From assembly GCF_902499075.1 (NCBI RefSeq), contig NZ_CABVPP010000006.1, positions 62,001 through 126,000 of the forward strand: 64,000 nucleotides of DNA, given 5' to 3'. The first letter of the stretch is position 1, and every line of letters begins with the position of its first letter. Source of the stretch: Burkholderia pseudomultivorans (lineage in GTDB: Bacteria; Pseudomonadota; Gammaproteobacteria; Burkholderiales; Burkholderiaceae). This document shows, piece after piece, positions 8,325 through 16,210 of this stretch. Both the position numbers and the translations under genes were made by a program. The notes beneath the pieces were generated by a model that saw only the letters and a program-made list of their open reading frames with translations, searched no databases and was not told where the DNA came from.

Positions 8325-8380
8325 GGCACACGGCGCGCGGCACACGGCACACGGCACACGGCACACGGCACACGGCGCGC
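8325..8380. repeat. 8-copy 7-bp tandem repeat
   Basis: Eight contiguous units of GGCACAC, with two units (8332-8338 and 8374-8380) reading GGCGCGC. It starts 14 bases after the stop of the dehydratase gene. Because the unit is not a multiple of three and the array is near-perfect, it is a plausible variable-number (VNTR) locus. Confidence 0.85.
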
Positions 8381-8467
8381 GGCGTTCGGTTCGAGCCCTT
8401 CATGGCGCGTTAAGGTTCACGGCCTAGACTGAATGCGTCGTCCCGCATCTGTCGTGAAGGAGTTGCC

Positions 8468-8716
8468 ATGAATACGCACGCGATCGTCGCCGCCGCCCTG
8501 ACGGCCGTTTCCCTTTCGGCGTTCGCTCAACCGGGCGTAACGTCGTCCGGCGCTGCGTTCGCGCCGCCGCACGATGACCTCGCGCGGGCGACCCATCGCT
8601 CCCCCGGCGCACTGCCCGCCGCCGGTTTCGTGTTCGCGAAGATCGATCAGAACAATACGCCGCCTGATCGCGGCAGCGACCCGGACGGACGCACACGCTC
8701 GGGCTCGCGGCTGTAA
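8468..8716 (+). CDS. Small secreted protein
   Basis: An 82-residue protein with a clear Sec signal peptide: MNTHAIVAAALTAVSLSAFA, cleavage likely after the AFA at residue 20. The mature part is ~60 residues, rich in Pro, Gly, Asp and Arg, without cysteines. AAGGAG lies 7 bases before the ATG, supporting real translation. Similar short periplasmic proteins of unknown role are common in Burkholderia. The gene stands alone between the tandem repeat and a convergent SDR. Function not recognised. Confidence 0.7.
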   Translation: MNTHAIVAAALTAVSLSAFAQPGVTSSGAAFAPPHDDLARATHRSPGALPAAGFVFAKIDQNNTPPDRGSDPDGRTRSGSRL

Positions 8717-8780
8717 CGGCGCGCGCAAACGACCGCCCTTGCCCGTCGCCCACGCTGGTCGCCCACGCCGGTCGCTCAGG

Positions 8781-9605
8781 TCAAAACGCCGGCAGCGACG
8801 GATCGCGCGCGGCGAGGATGTCGTCGGTGCGCCGCTGCAGCGCGCCGTCGATCGTCTCGGGCTGCGGAATCAGCCAGTAGCGCCCCGCGCGGATCCCGTC
8901 GAACACGCGCTCGGCGAATGCGTCGGGCGTCAGCCCGTGCGCGTTCAGCATCGCGCGCATCGTGTCGACGAATCCGCGCACCTCGGGCCGATCGCGCGCG
9001 TCGCCGAACGGATCGTTGAAGATGCCCGTCAGCACCGGGCCCGGCGCAAGCAGCGACACGCCGACCGGCGCGCCGAGCATTTTCAGTTCGCCGTACAGCG
9101 ATTCCGTCAGCGCAACCACCGCGAACTTCGTCGCCGAATAAGGCGACATCAGCGGGCTCGGCAGGAAGCCGCCGACCGACGCGGTGTTGACGATGCGCGC
9201 CGGCGCATTGCGCGCGAGCATGCGCGGCACGAAGCTGCGCACGCCGTTCATCACGCCGTGCACGTTGATCGCGAAGCTGCGCTCGAAACGTTCCGGCGTG
9301 ATTTCCCAGCTGAAGCCGGTCGCCATCACGCCCGCGTTGTTGAACAGCAGATCGACGCCGCCGAAGCGCTGCCACGCGGCTTGCGCAAGTGCATCGACGG
9401 CTTCGGGCCGGCTCACGTCGGTCGGCACGCACAGCACGTCGGTGTCGAGCGTCGCGGCAAACGCGTCGAGCGCGGCCGGATCGAGGTCGGCCAGCACGAC
9501 GCGCATGCCGAGTGCGGCCGCGCGGCGCGCGAGCCCGCTGCCGATGCCGCTGGCCGCGCCGGTAATCACGGCGGTGCCGCCGTCGAAGCGAAGCGAAGCG
9601 CTCAT
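8781..9605 (-). CDS. SDR family oxidoreductase
   Basis: A 274-residue short-chain dehydrogenase with TGAASGIGSG, NNAG, a Ser in NTAS and YSATK. A C-terminal extension after the substrate loop (GPVLTGIF) is typical of longer SDRs acting on bulky hydrophobic substrates. ATG 9605 is chosen at the start of the fold, with CAGGAC upstream. The stop of the preceding gene is at 9607, so the two genes abut. It is the final gene of a five-gene minus-strand oxidoreductase unit running from 12546. Substrate unknown. Confidence 0.85.
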   Translation of the reverse strand: MSASLRFDGGTAVITGAASGIGSGLARRAAALGMRVVLADLDPAALDAFAATLDTDVLCVPTDVSRPEAVDALAQAAWQRFGGVDLLFNNAGVMATGFSWEITPERFERSFAINVHGVMNGVRSFVPRMLARNAPARIVNTASVGGFLPSPLMSPYSATKFAVVALTESLYGELKMLGAPVGVSLLAPGPVLTGIFNDPFGDARDRPEVRGFVDTMRAMLNAHGLTPDAFAERVFDGIRAGRYWLIPQPETIDGALQRRTDDILAARDPSLPAF

Positions 9606-9606
9606 G

Positions 9607-10485
9607 TCAAAGTCCTGTCGGGTCGATGTGGGGATGCGCATAAGCGGGAATCGTCGGCGGCGGCAGCGGCGTGCGTCCGTCGAGCGAACGCACCGCGAGC
9701 CCGTGCGCGAGCGGGAAATGCAGGCTGTGCGCGATCAGGCCCGTGCGTTCGCGCGCCGGCACGCTGCACAGCGCGAGCGCCGTTTCGGCGAGATACGCGA
9801 CGTCCTCGGTCGGATAGCCTTCGGGGATGTATCGCGCGGCGCCCGGCGTGCGGATCGCGGTGCTGGGCGCGACCAGGTTCACCGCGATGCCGTCCGCCTC
9901 GAGTTCGGCCGCGAGGCCCTGCGTGAAGCGCGACAGCGCGGCCTTGACCGCCGCATAGACGGTCGCGCCGCCGGCCCGCGCGAAGTCGTCGAACGGCCGC
10001 AGCGGCGGCAGCGCGGTGACCGAGCCGATGTTCACGATCCAGCCCGCGCCGCGGGCGCGCATCAGCGGAATCGCCGCCTGCGACAGCGCGAACGGAATGC
10101 GCAGGTAATGGTCGACGGTCGTGTCGAACATCGTTGCCGGCATCGCGTCCACGCAGGCGTAGTCGGCGACGCCCGCGTTGTTGACGAGAATGTCGAGACC
10201 GCCGGCCGCCTGCGCCGCGCGCGCGACGAGCGCATCGCGTTCGGCCGCGTTCGACAGGTCGGCCGCGAGCGGAATCGCGCGGCCGCCGGCCTGCTCGATC
10301 AGCGCGACCGTTTCGGCGAGCGTGCCGGCGACGCTCGCCGCTTGCGCGAGGCTGCGCGCCGTCACGACGACGGTCGCGCCTTCGGACGCGAGCCGCTGCG
10401 CGATCGCGCGGCCGATGCCGCGGCTCGCGCCGGTCACGAGCGCGCATTTGCCGGCCAGAAGCGGGGTTCGGGGGTCGGTCATCAT
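9607..10485 (-). CDS. SDR family oxidoreductase
   Basis: A 292-residue short-chain dehydrogenase: TGASRGIGRA, NNAG, a Ser in NIGS, then a longer-than-usual loop before YAAVK. The insertion between the Ser and the Tyr (LRPFDDFARAGGATV) is unusual, and the C-terminus carries an extra ~35 residues. Two consecutive ATGs begin the frame (10485 and 10482); GGAGAC is directly before the first, so the second may be the true start. Its stop lies 1 base before the next SDR start and the quinone-oxidoreductase-like gene ends 27 bases upstream, so co-transcription is likely. Confidence 0.85.
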   Translation of the reverse strand: MMTDPRTPLLAGKCALVTGASRGIGRAIAQRLASEGATVVVTARSLAQAASVAGTLAETVALIEQAGGRAIPLAADLSNAAERDALVARAAQAAGGLDILVNNAGVADYACVDAMPATMFDTTVDHYLRIPFALSQAAIPLMRARGAGWIVNIGSVTALPPLRPFDDFARAGGATVYAAVKAALSRFTQGLAAELEADGIAVNLVAPSTAIRTPGAARYIPEGYPTEDVAYLAETALALCSVPARERTGLIAHSLHFPLAHGLAVRSLDGRTPLPPPTIPAYAHPHIDPTGL

Positions 10486-10512
10486 GTCTCCGGTGAGGGT
10501 CTGGCAGGCGGT

Positions 10513-11505
10513 TCAGCCCGCGATATCCGCAACTTGCAGCACGAGCTTCGCTTTCGCCTCGCCCGTTTGAACGAGATCGAGCGCGCGCGCCGCCTGTTCG
10601 AGCGGGAAACGGTCGAAACGCGGCACGCGCAGCGCGTGCCGCGCGAGGCGCTGTGCGATCTTCGCGAGCGTGTCGCCGCTCGGCATCCGGCTGTAGGTCA
10701 TCGCGGTACGCAGGCCGCGCCGCGCGGCTTCGGCGGCCGTCGTCGCGAGTCGTTCGGCGTCGCCGGCCGCGAGCGTCATGATGTTGACGAGCGTGCCGCC
10801 CGGCGCCAGCAGGTCGAGCGCATCGCGCAGCGTGTCGCCGCCAACCGCGTCGAGCACGAGGTCGACGCCGCCGGGCGCCCACGCGCGCACGGCCTGCGCG
10901 ATATCGGCGGCCCGGTAGTCGATGCTCGCCGCGGCACCCAGCGCCTCGACGGTGTCGCGATTGCGCGCCGAGCATGTCGCGATGACGCGTGCGCCCGCCT
11001 GCGCGGCCAGCTGGATCGCAAAGGTGCCGACCGCACCCGCGCCGCCGTGGACCAGCACGGTCTGCCCCGCGCGCAGCCCGCCGTCGTCGAACAGGCCGGC
11101 CCATGCGGCCAGCGCGGGCGTCGGCACGGTGGCCGCCGCCGCGAAGCTCGTGTCGTCCGGCAAACGCACGACCGAGTCGTGACGCACCGCGACGTATTCC
11201 GCATACGCGCCCCATCGTCCCGCGCCGACGTCGGTCTGCGCGAACACGCGCATGCCCGGCGCGAACCCGTCGACGCCTGCGCCGACCGCCTCGACGATGC
11301 CGGCCGCGTCGAAGCCGATCACGAACGGAAACGTGTACTGCATGAACGCGCCGAGATAGCCTTCGCGGCATTTCCAGTCGGCGGGATTGACGCCCGCGTA
11401 CGCGACGCGGATCAGCACGTCGCCGGGGCCCGGCCGTGGCACGGGGACGTCGGCCAGCCGCAGTGCGTCGGAATCGCCGACGCGGTCGATCAGAAGGGCT
11501 CGCAT
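10513..11505 (-). CDS. NADP-dependent quinone oxidoreductase-like protein
   Basis: A 330-residue medium-chain dehydrogenase/reductase of the zeta-crystallin/QOR type. It has the N-terminal GroES-like domain (VPVPRPGPGDVLIRV, then GVNPADWKCR), the NADPH-binding loop HGGAGAVGTFAIQLA, and no catalytic or structural zinc ligands that I can see. Such enzymes reduce quinones or enones with NADPH. ATG 11505 begins the family-typical MRALLIDRVG and GGAG lies upstream. The frame runs open to 11961 but overlaps the next gene. A double-bond reductase role in the cluster is inferred. Confidence 0.87.
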   Translation of the reverse strand: MRALLIDRVGDSDALRLADVPVPRPGPGDVLIRVAYAGVNPADWKCREGYLGAFMQYTFPFVIGFDAAGIVEAVGAGVDGFAPGMRVFAQTDVGAGRWGAYAEYVAVRHDSVVRLPDDTSFAAAATVPTPALAAWAGLFDDGGLRAGQTVLVHGGAGAVGTFAIQLAAQAGARVIATCSARNRDTVEALGAAASIDYRAADIAQAVRAWAPGGVDLVLDAVGGDTLRDALDLLAPGGTLVNIMTLAAGDAERLATTAAEAARRGLRTAMTYSRMPSGDTLAKIAQRLARHALRVPRFDRFPLEQAARALDLVQTGEAKAKLVLQVADIAG

Positions 11506-11579
11506 CGTGGGGTCTCCAGTTGGATGATTGCCGCTGCGCGATGCGCGGCGGATGGGCGCGCGGCGGTCGTTGCCGTGCG

Positions 11580-12212
11580 CTACGCCGCCGTGTCGGCCAG
11601 CAGGCTCGACGCGAGCGGACAGAACGCATGCGAGATCGCATCGACGGTCCAGTCGGGGCTTTCGGCGTCGAACCGGCGGTCGACCCAGCCCCAGTGATAC
11701 GGGTGCATCAGGTATTCGCCGAGCAGATCGTCGAGGCGCGCGAACTCCTGCTGCCAGACGTGCGTCCACGCGCCCGGCGGCTCGATCCGGCTCAGGCGCC
11801 AGTTGCGGATGCCGCGCATGAACGCGGGCATCTGCAACAGTTCGCGCTCGAGCGCGGCCACCTGCGCATCGCTCGCCTGCGGCCGCACGCGTAGCATCAG
11901 CGTGCGCCAGACGCCGTCTCGCAGCGCCGGCGCGCGCATGCCGCCGCCGACCGGGCGGCACGCGGCCACCTCGATCCGCACGACGCCCGGCTGCTCGGCC
12001 AGCATCGCGAAGTGCGTCGCCGCGTCGCGCGCGCCGTCGTCGCGGACCAGGTCGAGCGTGTAGTCGCCCGCGCCCCAGCAGCCGGGTAGATTGCGCGCGA
12101 GCGCCACGCGCTTCACGCCGGCCAGCGACCGCGCGGTGTCGCGCAATGCGGACGCGACCGCATCCGCGTCGTGCTCCGCCGAAACGAAAACCTGCGCCGT
12201 GTCATGCCGCAT
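11580..12212 (-). CDS. Dabb/EthD-type alpha-beta barrel protein
   Basis: A 210-residue protein. The C-terminal half fits the stress-responsive alpha/beta-barrel (Dabb) family: WRTLMLRVRPQASDAQV, a GIRNWRLSR strand, then FARLDDLLGEYLMHPYHWGWVD, where the conserved HP-x-H/HW pattern lies. The N-terminal half looks like a second, diverged ferredoxin-like repeat. It overlaps the upstream small gene by 11 bases and has GGAG 8 bases before the ATG. It could be a cofactor-free enzyme or binding protein for a cyclic intermediate; no reaction can be assigned. Confidence 0.7.
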   Translation of the reverse strand: MRHDTAQVFVSAEHDADAVASALRDTARSLAGVKRVALARNLPGCWGAGDYTLDLVRDDGARDAATHFAMLAEQPGVVRIEVAACRPVGGGMRAPALRDGVWRTLMLRVRPQASDAQVAALERELLQMPAFMRGIRNWRLSRIEPPGAWTHVWQQEFARLDDLLGEYLMHPYHWGWVDRRFDAESPDWTVDAISHAFCPLASSLLADTAA

Positions 12213-12546
12213 GATCGAGCTCCGTCAGCGCGGGCAGCGGCGCGTCGGCGTCCGTCATCACGTGGCGGCGACGCCCGTCGCACACCGCGTCGACGGCGGC
12301 CCAGAACGCGACCGTGTCGGCATCGGCCAGCGCGCGCATGCGGTAGTAGGACGGCGCGTCGGCGACGTGCCAGGTCAGCCACAGCGTGCTCGCGTGCCCG
12401 GGCACCGCGACAGGCGGCGACACCCAGCGCCCGGCCGCCGTCAGCCCGCGCGCCGCGTGACCCGGCAGATAGCGCTCGCGCAGCAGCGCAAGCACGTCGG
12501 CAATCCGCTCGGGCGCGAGCGTGATTTCGTCTACGATCTGGATCAT
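12202..12546 (-). CDS. Small dimeric-barrel-like hypothetical protein
   Basis: A 114-residue protein not firmly recognised. MIQIVDEITLAPERIADVLALLRERYLPG followed by strands TLWLTWHVAD and a helix YYRMRALADAD resembles the ABM/NIPSNAP class of dimeric alpha-beta barrels. It is the first gene of the minus-strand oxidoreductase unit, 172 bases from the divergent AraC regulator, and its 3' end overlaps the Dabb gene. A GGAG lies upstream at longer-than-ideal spacing. Confidence 0.65.
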   Translation of the reverse strand: MIQIVDEITLAPERIADVLALLRERYLPGHAARGLTAAGRWVSPPVAVPGHASTLWLTWHVADAPSYYRMRALADADTVAFWAAVDAVCDGRRRHVMTDADAPLPALTELDHAA

Positions 12547-12718
12547 GCGCGTGTCGTCTCCGTGGTCGTGCGTGGCGGCGGGCAGGATCGCCCTGCCTAC
12601 GTCGTTCCGGCGAGGCCGCGGGCGGCCCGGCTGGATAGCATTCTTGCGTGGCGACCGCGAGCGGGCCCCTACCGGCCCGCTCAGCGCCCCCTGTCGCGAC
12701 GATCAAAACGGGAGACTC

Positions 12719-13822
12719 ATGAGACAGCGTGCCTTGCCGACCGGCGGCCGCGCGTTGCCGGGCTTCGGTGCGCGCCTTTTGCGCGAACTGACGCGCAGCG
12801 GCGCACCGCCCGCCGTGCGTACCGCATCCGTGGCCGCACCTGCGGACGCCGCGACATCGGGCGGCTTCGTCGCGCTGTATCGCGACGCGATCGAACGGCT
12901 CGAAGCGCAGGTCGCGCGCGGCGACGGCCATCCGCCGATGCGCAAGCAGGAAGTCGATCTGATGTGCCGCTGCCTGCTGAGCTGCGCGACGCTGGCCGAT
13001 GCGATCCGCTGTGCGGCCGAGTTCTGCGAGATGCTGCAGCCGCGCGCCGGCCGGCTGACGCTGACGGTGCGCGACGCACGCGCGGCGTTCCGGATGGATT
13101 CGCTGCGCCGCACGCGCAGCCCGGCCGCCTGCCTCGTCGACCTGACCGGGCTGTTCTGCTACCTGCAGTTGTTCGGCTGGCTGATCGGGCAGCCGCTGCG
13201 GCCGGCCGACGTCTGGCTCGGCCATCCGCGCCGCGACGATGCGGTGCCGCTGCTCGGGCTGTTCAACGCGCCGGTCGAGGTCGGCCGCAAGACCTACGGC
13301 TTCGGCTTCGACGCGGCGCTGCTCGAATCCCGCGTGATCCGGCGGCCGGCCGAACTCGATGCATTCGTCGTCGACTTTCCGTTTCGTCTGATCGATGCCG
13401 CGCCGGCCGTCGTGTCATGGACGCAGCAGGTGCGCGGTTTTGTCGAGGCGGCGCTCGCGCGCGAACAGGCGCTGCCGGCGTTTGCGGAACTGGCCGCGTG
13501 GCTCGGCGTCAGCGAAGCGACGCTGCGGCGCCGGCTCGCGGCCGAAGGCTGCGGCTATCACGCACTGCGCGAGCAGTGCCTGGCCGAGGCCGCGCGGCGC
13601 TGCCTGCGCGAATCCGACTGGCCGGTCGCGCGCATTGCCGCGCATCTCGGGTTCGGCGGCGAGGAGGCATTCCGGCGCGCGTTCGTGCGCTGGACGGGCG
13701 TGGCGCCGAGCCGGTTCAGGCGCGACTACGCCGGTTTGCCGCAGTTCGCTGACACGCGACACGCCGCTCGTCGGGACCAACCGGGCGAACCGCCGGCGCC
13801 CGGGAGACGCGCATGTCCGTGA
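12719..13822 (+). CDS. AraC-family transcriptional regulator
   Basis: A 367-residue regulator with the N-terminal ligand-binding domain of the Arabinose_bd/OruR type (residues ~40-230). The C-terminal ~100 residues are an AraC double helix-turn-helix: WLGVSEATLRRRLAAEG, then ARIAAHLGFGGEEAFRRAF and the family-typical GVAPSRFRRDY. ATG 12719 follows GGGAG. It is divergent from the five-gene oxidoreductase unit and so is its probable activator. A methyltransferase gene overlaps its last 10 bases. The ligand may be a hydrophobic or aromatic intermediate, which is inference. Confidence 0.88.
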   Translation: MRQRALPTGGRALPGFGARLLRELTRSGAPPAVRTASVAAPADAATSGGFVALYRDAIERLEAQVARGDGHPPMRKQEVDLMCRCLLSCATLADAIRCAAEFCEMLQPRAGRLTLTVRDARAAFRMDSLRRTRSPAACLVDLTGLFCYLQLFGWLIGQPLRPADVWLGHPRRDDAVPLLGLFNAPVEVGRKTYGFGFDAALLESRVIRRPAELDAFVVDFPFRLIDAAPAVVSWTQQVRGFVEAALAREQALPAFAELAAWLGVSEATLRRRLAAEGCGYHALREQCLAEAARRCLRESDWPVARIAAHLGFGGEEAFRRAFVRWTGVAPSRFRRDYAGLPQFADTRHAARRDQPGEPPAPGRRACP

Positions 13823-14451
13823 ACGTGAGCGGCACCGAAGGTTATGCGGAACAAGCGCCGATACTCGTCGAGCGATGGCGCGCCATCTCGTTTGCCGAGC
13901 ACCATGCGCCGATTCTGCCGCTCGTTCCGAAAGCCCCGTGCCGCGTGCTCGACATCGGCGCCGGCATCGGCACCGACGCGGCCGGGTTCGCGGCAATGGG
14001 ACATGCGGTCGTCGCGGTCGAACCGGTGGACGCGCTGCGCGCGGCCGGCATCGCGTTGCACCGGTCGGCCTCGATCGAGTGGCTCGACGACAGCCTGCCC
14101 GATCTGGCGGTGCTGCGCGCGAGACACGCGAGCTTCGATTGCGTGATGCTGTCGGCGGTGTGGATGCACCTCGACGCAGACGAGCGCCGCCGGGCGATGC
14201 CGAATGTCGCCGCACTGCTCGCCGACGGCGCGATGCTGGGAATGACGTTGCGCCACGGCCCGGTTCCGGATGGCAGAAGGATGTTCGACGTGTCGGCCGA
14301 GGAAACCGTGCAGCTGGCGCGCATGCACGGGTTGCGCGTGGCGATGAACGAGCGGACCGGATCGGTTCAGCGCGGCAACCGGCACATGGCGGTGATGTGG
14401 AGTCGGCTGGTTTTCGTCAAGGACGCGACAGGAAATCACGCGCGCGATTGA
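13813..14451 (+). CDS. Class I SAM-dependent methyltransferase
   Basis: A 212-residue methyltransferase-like protein. Motif I is VLDIGAGIGTDAAG (residues ~48-60), followed by an acidic residue ending strand beta 2 (VAVEP), and a post-I segment FDCVMLSAVWMHL. It overlaps the AraC gene by 10 bases with GGGAGACGC before the ATG, suggesting translational coupling. The substrate is not evident; the small size and HxD-type loop fit small-molecule methyltransferases. Confidence 0.8.
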   Translation: MSVNVSGTEGYAEQAPILVERWRAISFAEHHAPILPLVPKAPCRVLDIGAGIGTDAAGFAAMGHAVVAVEPVDALRAAGIALHRSASIEWLDDSLPDLAVLRARHASFDCVMLSAVWMHLDADERRRAMPNVAALLADGAMLGMTLRHGPVPDGRRMFDVSAEETVQLARMHGLRVAMNERTGSVQRGNRHMAVMWSRLVFVKDATGNHARD

Positions 14452-14502
14452 AGCTGCGACCGCGCAGTTTCGCCGACACGCAGCGATGTCTGCTGCCCGC
14501 CA

Positions 14503-15858
14503 TCACTGCGCCAGATCGCTGACGTAAATCGCCGGATCGCGGTTCTCGAACTCGTTGCCCTTGTTCCAGTAGACGGCCTTCCTGTCCGCGTCGAATCCCA
14601 GCACGCCCAGATAGCCGGGAATGGCGAGCTTTTTCCAGTGACGGCCGCTATCGGTCGAGAAAAACACCCCGTTGCCTTCGATGTGCGCTGCCTTGCCCGT
14701 CAGCTGGGCGGTCGTGTGCGTGCTCATGGTGGTCACGAGTATGACCGGCCCGCTGACGTAGAAGCTGGTCTGCTGGTTGGGCCGGATCATCGTCGAAGCG
14801 GGAAGCGGCCAGAACGGATTCGGCAGATCGCCGAGCCTGTTCCACGAGCGGCCGTCTTGCCCGAGTTCGGCCAGCTCGTGGCCGGCATCGCTGCTGCGGC
14901 TCAACTCCGCCACCACGCGGCCCGCACCGTTGTCCTTCACCTTGAACAGGTAGAGCCCCGGCGTCGTGCGGATGTCGCCGACCTCCCAGCGCCCGTCGCG
15001 ACGCGTCAACTGCGCTTCGCGCGTGAACGTCTGCAGCGTGCTCGTGCCGTCCCAGTAGCTCTGGCTGACCCACGCCGTTGCCTGACGATCGTTGAACTGG
15101 ATCAAATGCGCCGCGGTGTCGCCGCCGCTTCCCGGCGTCTGGGGCAGCGTGCCGGACGGCGCGTCCCAAAGCCGCTCGGTGCCTTCGACCGCATCGGCGT
15201 GTGCGCCCTGATCGGAGGAATGGAAAAGCCGTCCTTGTCCCGCGGCCCAGACATCGTTGCTGCCATGGAAGTACGGATCGAGGCTCCACGCCAGCCATTC
15301 CGCGTCGGCCATGAAACCGCCCGGAACGATCCGCCAGTCTTTACCGTGCTCGTCCGCACGGAAAACAGCCGTCTGAACTGGCCGGCCGTCGTTGCCTTCC
15401 GGCAGGTGGGCGCCGGTCAGCAGCAGCAGGCTCGTCTTGTCGGCGGAAGGCAGTGGGCACGCGTAGCCGCTGACATAGGCCATCGTGTGAAACACGCCAT
15501 CGTCGCCGAGCCGCGAAACCTGCGAGACCTCACGCTCGCCGGTATCCGGGGTGGAACCGGCCGGCAACAGCGCGTCGAGATTCACGGCGTCCCGAAGCCG
15601 AGCCTTGTCGTCGTCGGACTCGCGCCGGCCGACCAGCCAGACGCTCCGCCCGACCGCCACCACACCCGTGCAGGCCTGCTCCATCGCACGCTGCCCGTCG
15701 TCGAGCGCCCGGCCCAGAATCCGTTGATTCGGCTCGCTTCCGCCTAGCTCGAGGTGGGCGCGCGTCAATCCCCATGCATAGGCGATCAGCAGCAGCGCGA
15801 TCGGTATGGCGATGCCTAACCTGACAATGCTGACGATCGACCAACGGCTTTTTTTCAT
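14503..15858 (-). CDS. Membrane-anchored BNR/propeller-like protein
   Basis: A 451-residue protein with an N-terminal basic stretch (MKKSRW) and one hydrophobic segment (residues ~12-28, LGIAIPIALLLIAYAWG). Periplasmic repeats follow, with Asp-box-like pieces such as FRADEHGKDWRIV, LFHSSDQGAHAD and FFSTDSGRHWKKL. This indicates a sialidase-like or Ycf48-like beta-propeller anchored in the inner membrane. It is convergent with the methyltransferase gene, stands alone, and has no good ribosome binding site. Function not recognised. It is not an evident sialidase, since the catalytic residues cannot be located. Confidence 0.65.
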   Translation of the reverse strand: MKKSRWSIVSIVRLGIAIPIALLLIAYAWGLTRAHLELGGSEPNQRILGRALDDGQRAMEQACTGVVAVGRSVWLVGRRESDDDKARLRDAVNLDALLPAGSTPDTGEREVSQVSRLGDDGVFHTMAYVSGYACPLPSADKTSLLLLTGAHLPEGNDGRPVQTAVFRADEHGKDWRIVPGGFMADAEWLAWSLDPYFHGSNDVWAAGQGRLFHSSDQGAHADAVEGTERLWDAPSGTLPQTPGSGGDTAAHLIQFNDRQATAWVSQSYWDGTSTLQTFTREAQLTRRDGRWEVGDIRTTPGLYLFKVKDNGAGRVVAELSRSSDAGHELAELGQDGRSWNRLGDLPNPFWPLPASTMIRPNQQTSFYVSGPVILVTTMSTHTTAQLTGKAAHIEGNGVFFSTDSGRHWKKLAIPGYLGVLGFDADRKAVYWNKGNEFENRDPAIYVSDLAQ

Positions 15859-16210
15859 GACGATCCGTTAAGAAGGAAATGGGCGCCTGACGCCCGCCGG
15901 AAAACAGACGGCCCGAAGGACCGTGCCGGGCGTCGACTGTCGCTCGCAACGGCGCTTGTTGTACCGATTCGGCGCGTAGGTTACCAAATGCCGAACGGGC
16001 GACCTGCCAAGCCTCCCGAATACCCCGCCCGACACACGCCCCAACCCGACACCGCCAGCCCCGCCGCCCCGCCTTGCAACTCTTATATAAGACATAAGAT
16101 ATTTGACGCTACAAGGCGTTGCGATTAGAATTCCCGTCGATGCAGTGCCTGGAACAGCCCGGAGTGCCTGAACGGCCTTCTCCTGAAACGCAACATCAGC
16201 AGGTCCCCCC
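15859..16210. other. acnB upstream region
   Basis: A 352-base gap between the divergently oriented propeller-like gene and acnB. The first ~200 bases show no clear element. The distal part holds the palindrome and promoter described separately at 16081-16131. The acnB leader is then about 70 bases long, with only a short AGG before the ATG. Confidence 0.6.
16081..16131 (+). promoter_or_regulatory. acnB promoter with upstream palindrome
   Basis: -35 TTGACG (16103-16108), 17-base spacer and -10 TAGAAT (16126-16131): a strong sigma70 match. A perfect 12-base palindrome TCTTATATAAGA (16081-16092) ends 10 bases before the -35, followed by a partial copy CATAAGATAT. Similar CTTATATAAG words are, as I recall, recognised by GntR-family regulators of central carbon genes in beta-proteobacteria. 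The regulator here is an inference. Confidence 0.7.

Noticed and set aside
8325-8380. CRISPR array
   Set aside because: The repeat unit is 7 bases with no spacers; it is a simple tandem repeat.
8745-8770. Two-copy 13-base direct repeat GTCGCCCACGC[T/C]G
   Set aside because: Only two units in a short intergenic space between convergent genes; likely chance or a small duplication without function.
14503-15858. Sialidase
   Set aside because: Asp-box-like pieces are present, but the arginine triad and nucleophile Tyr of sialidases cannot be placed; the fold alone does not give the function.
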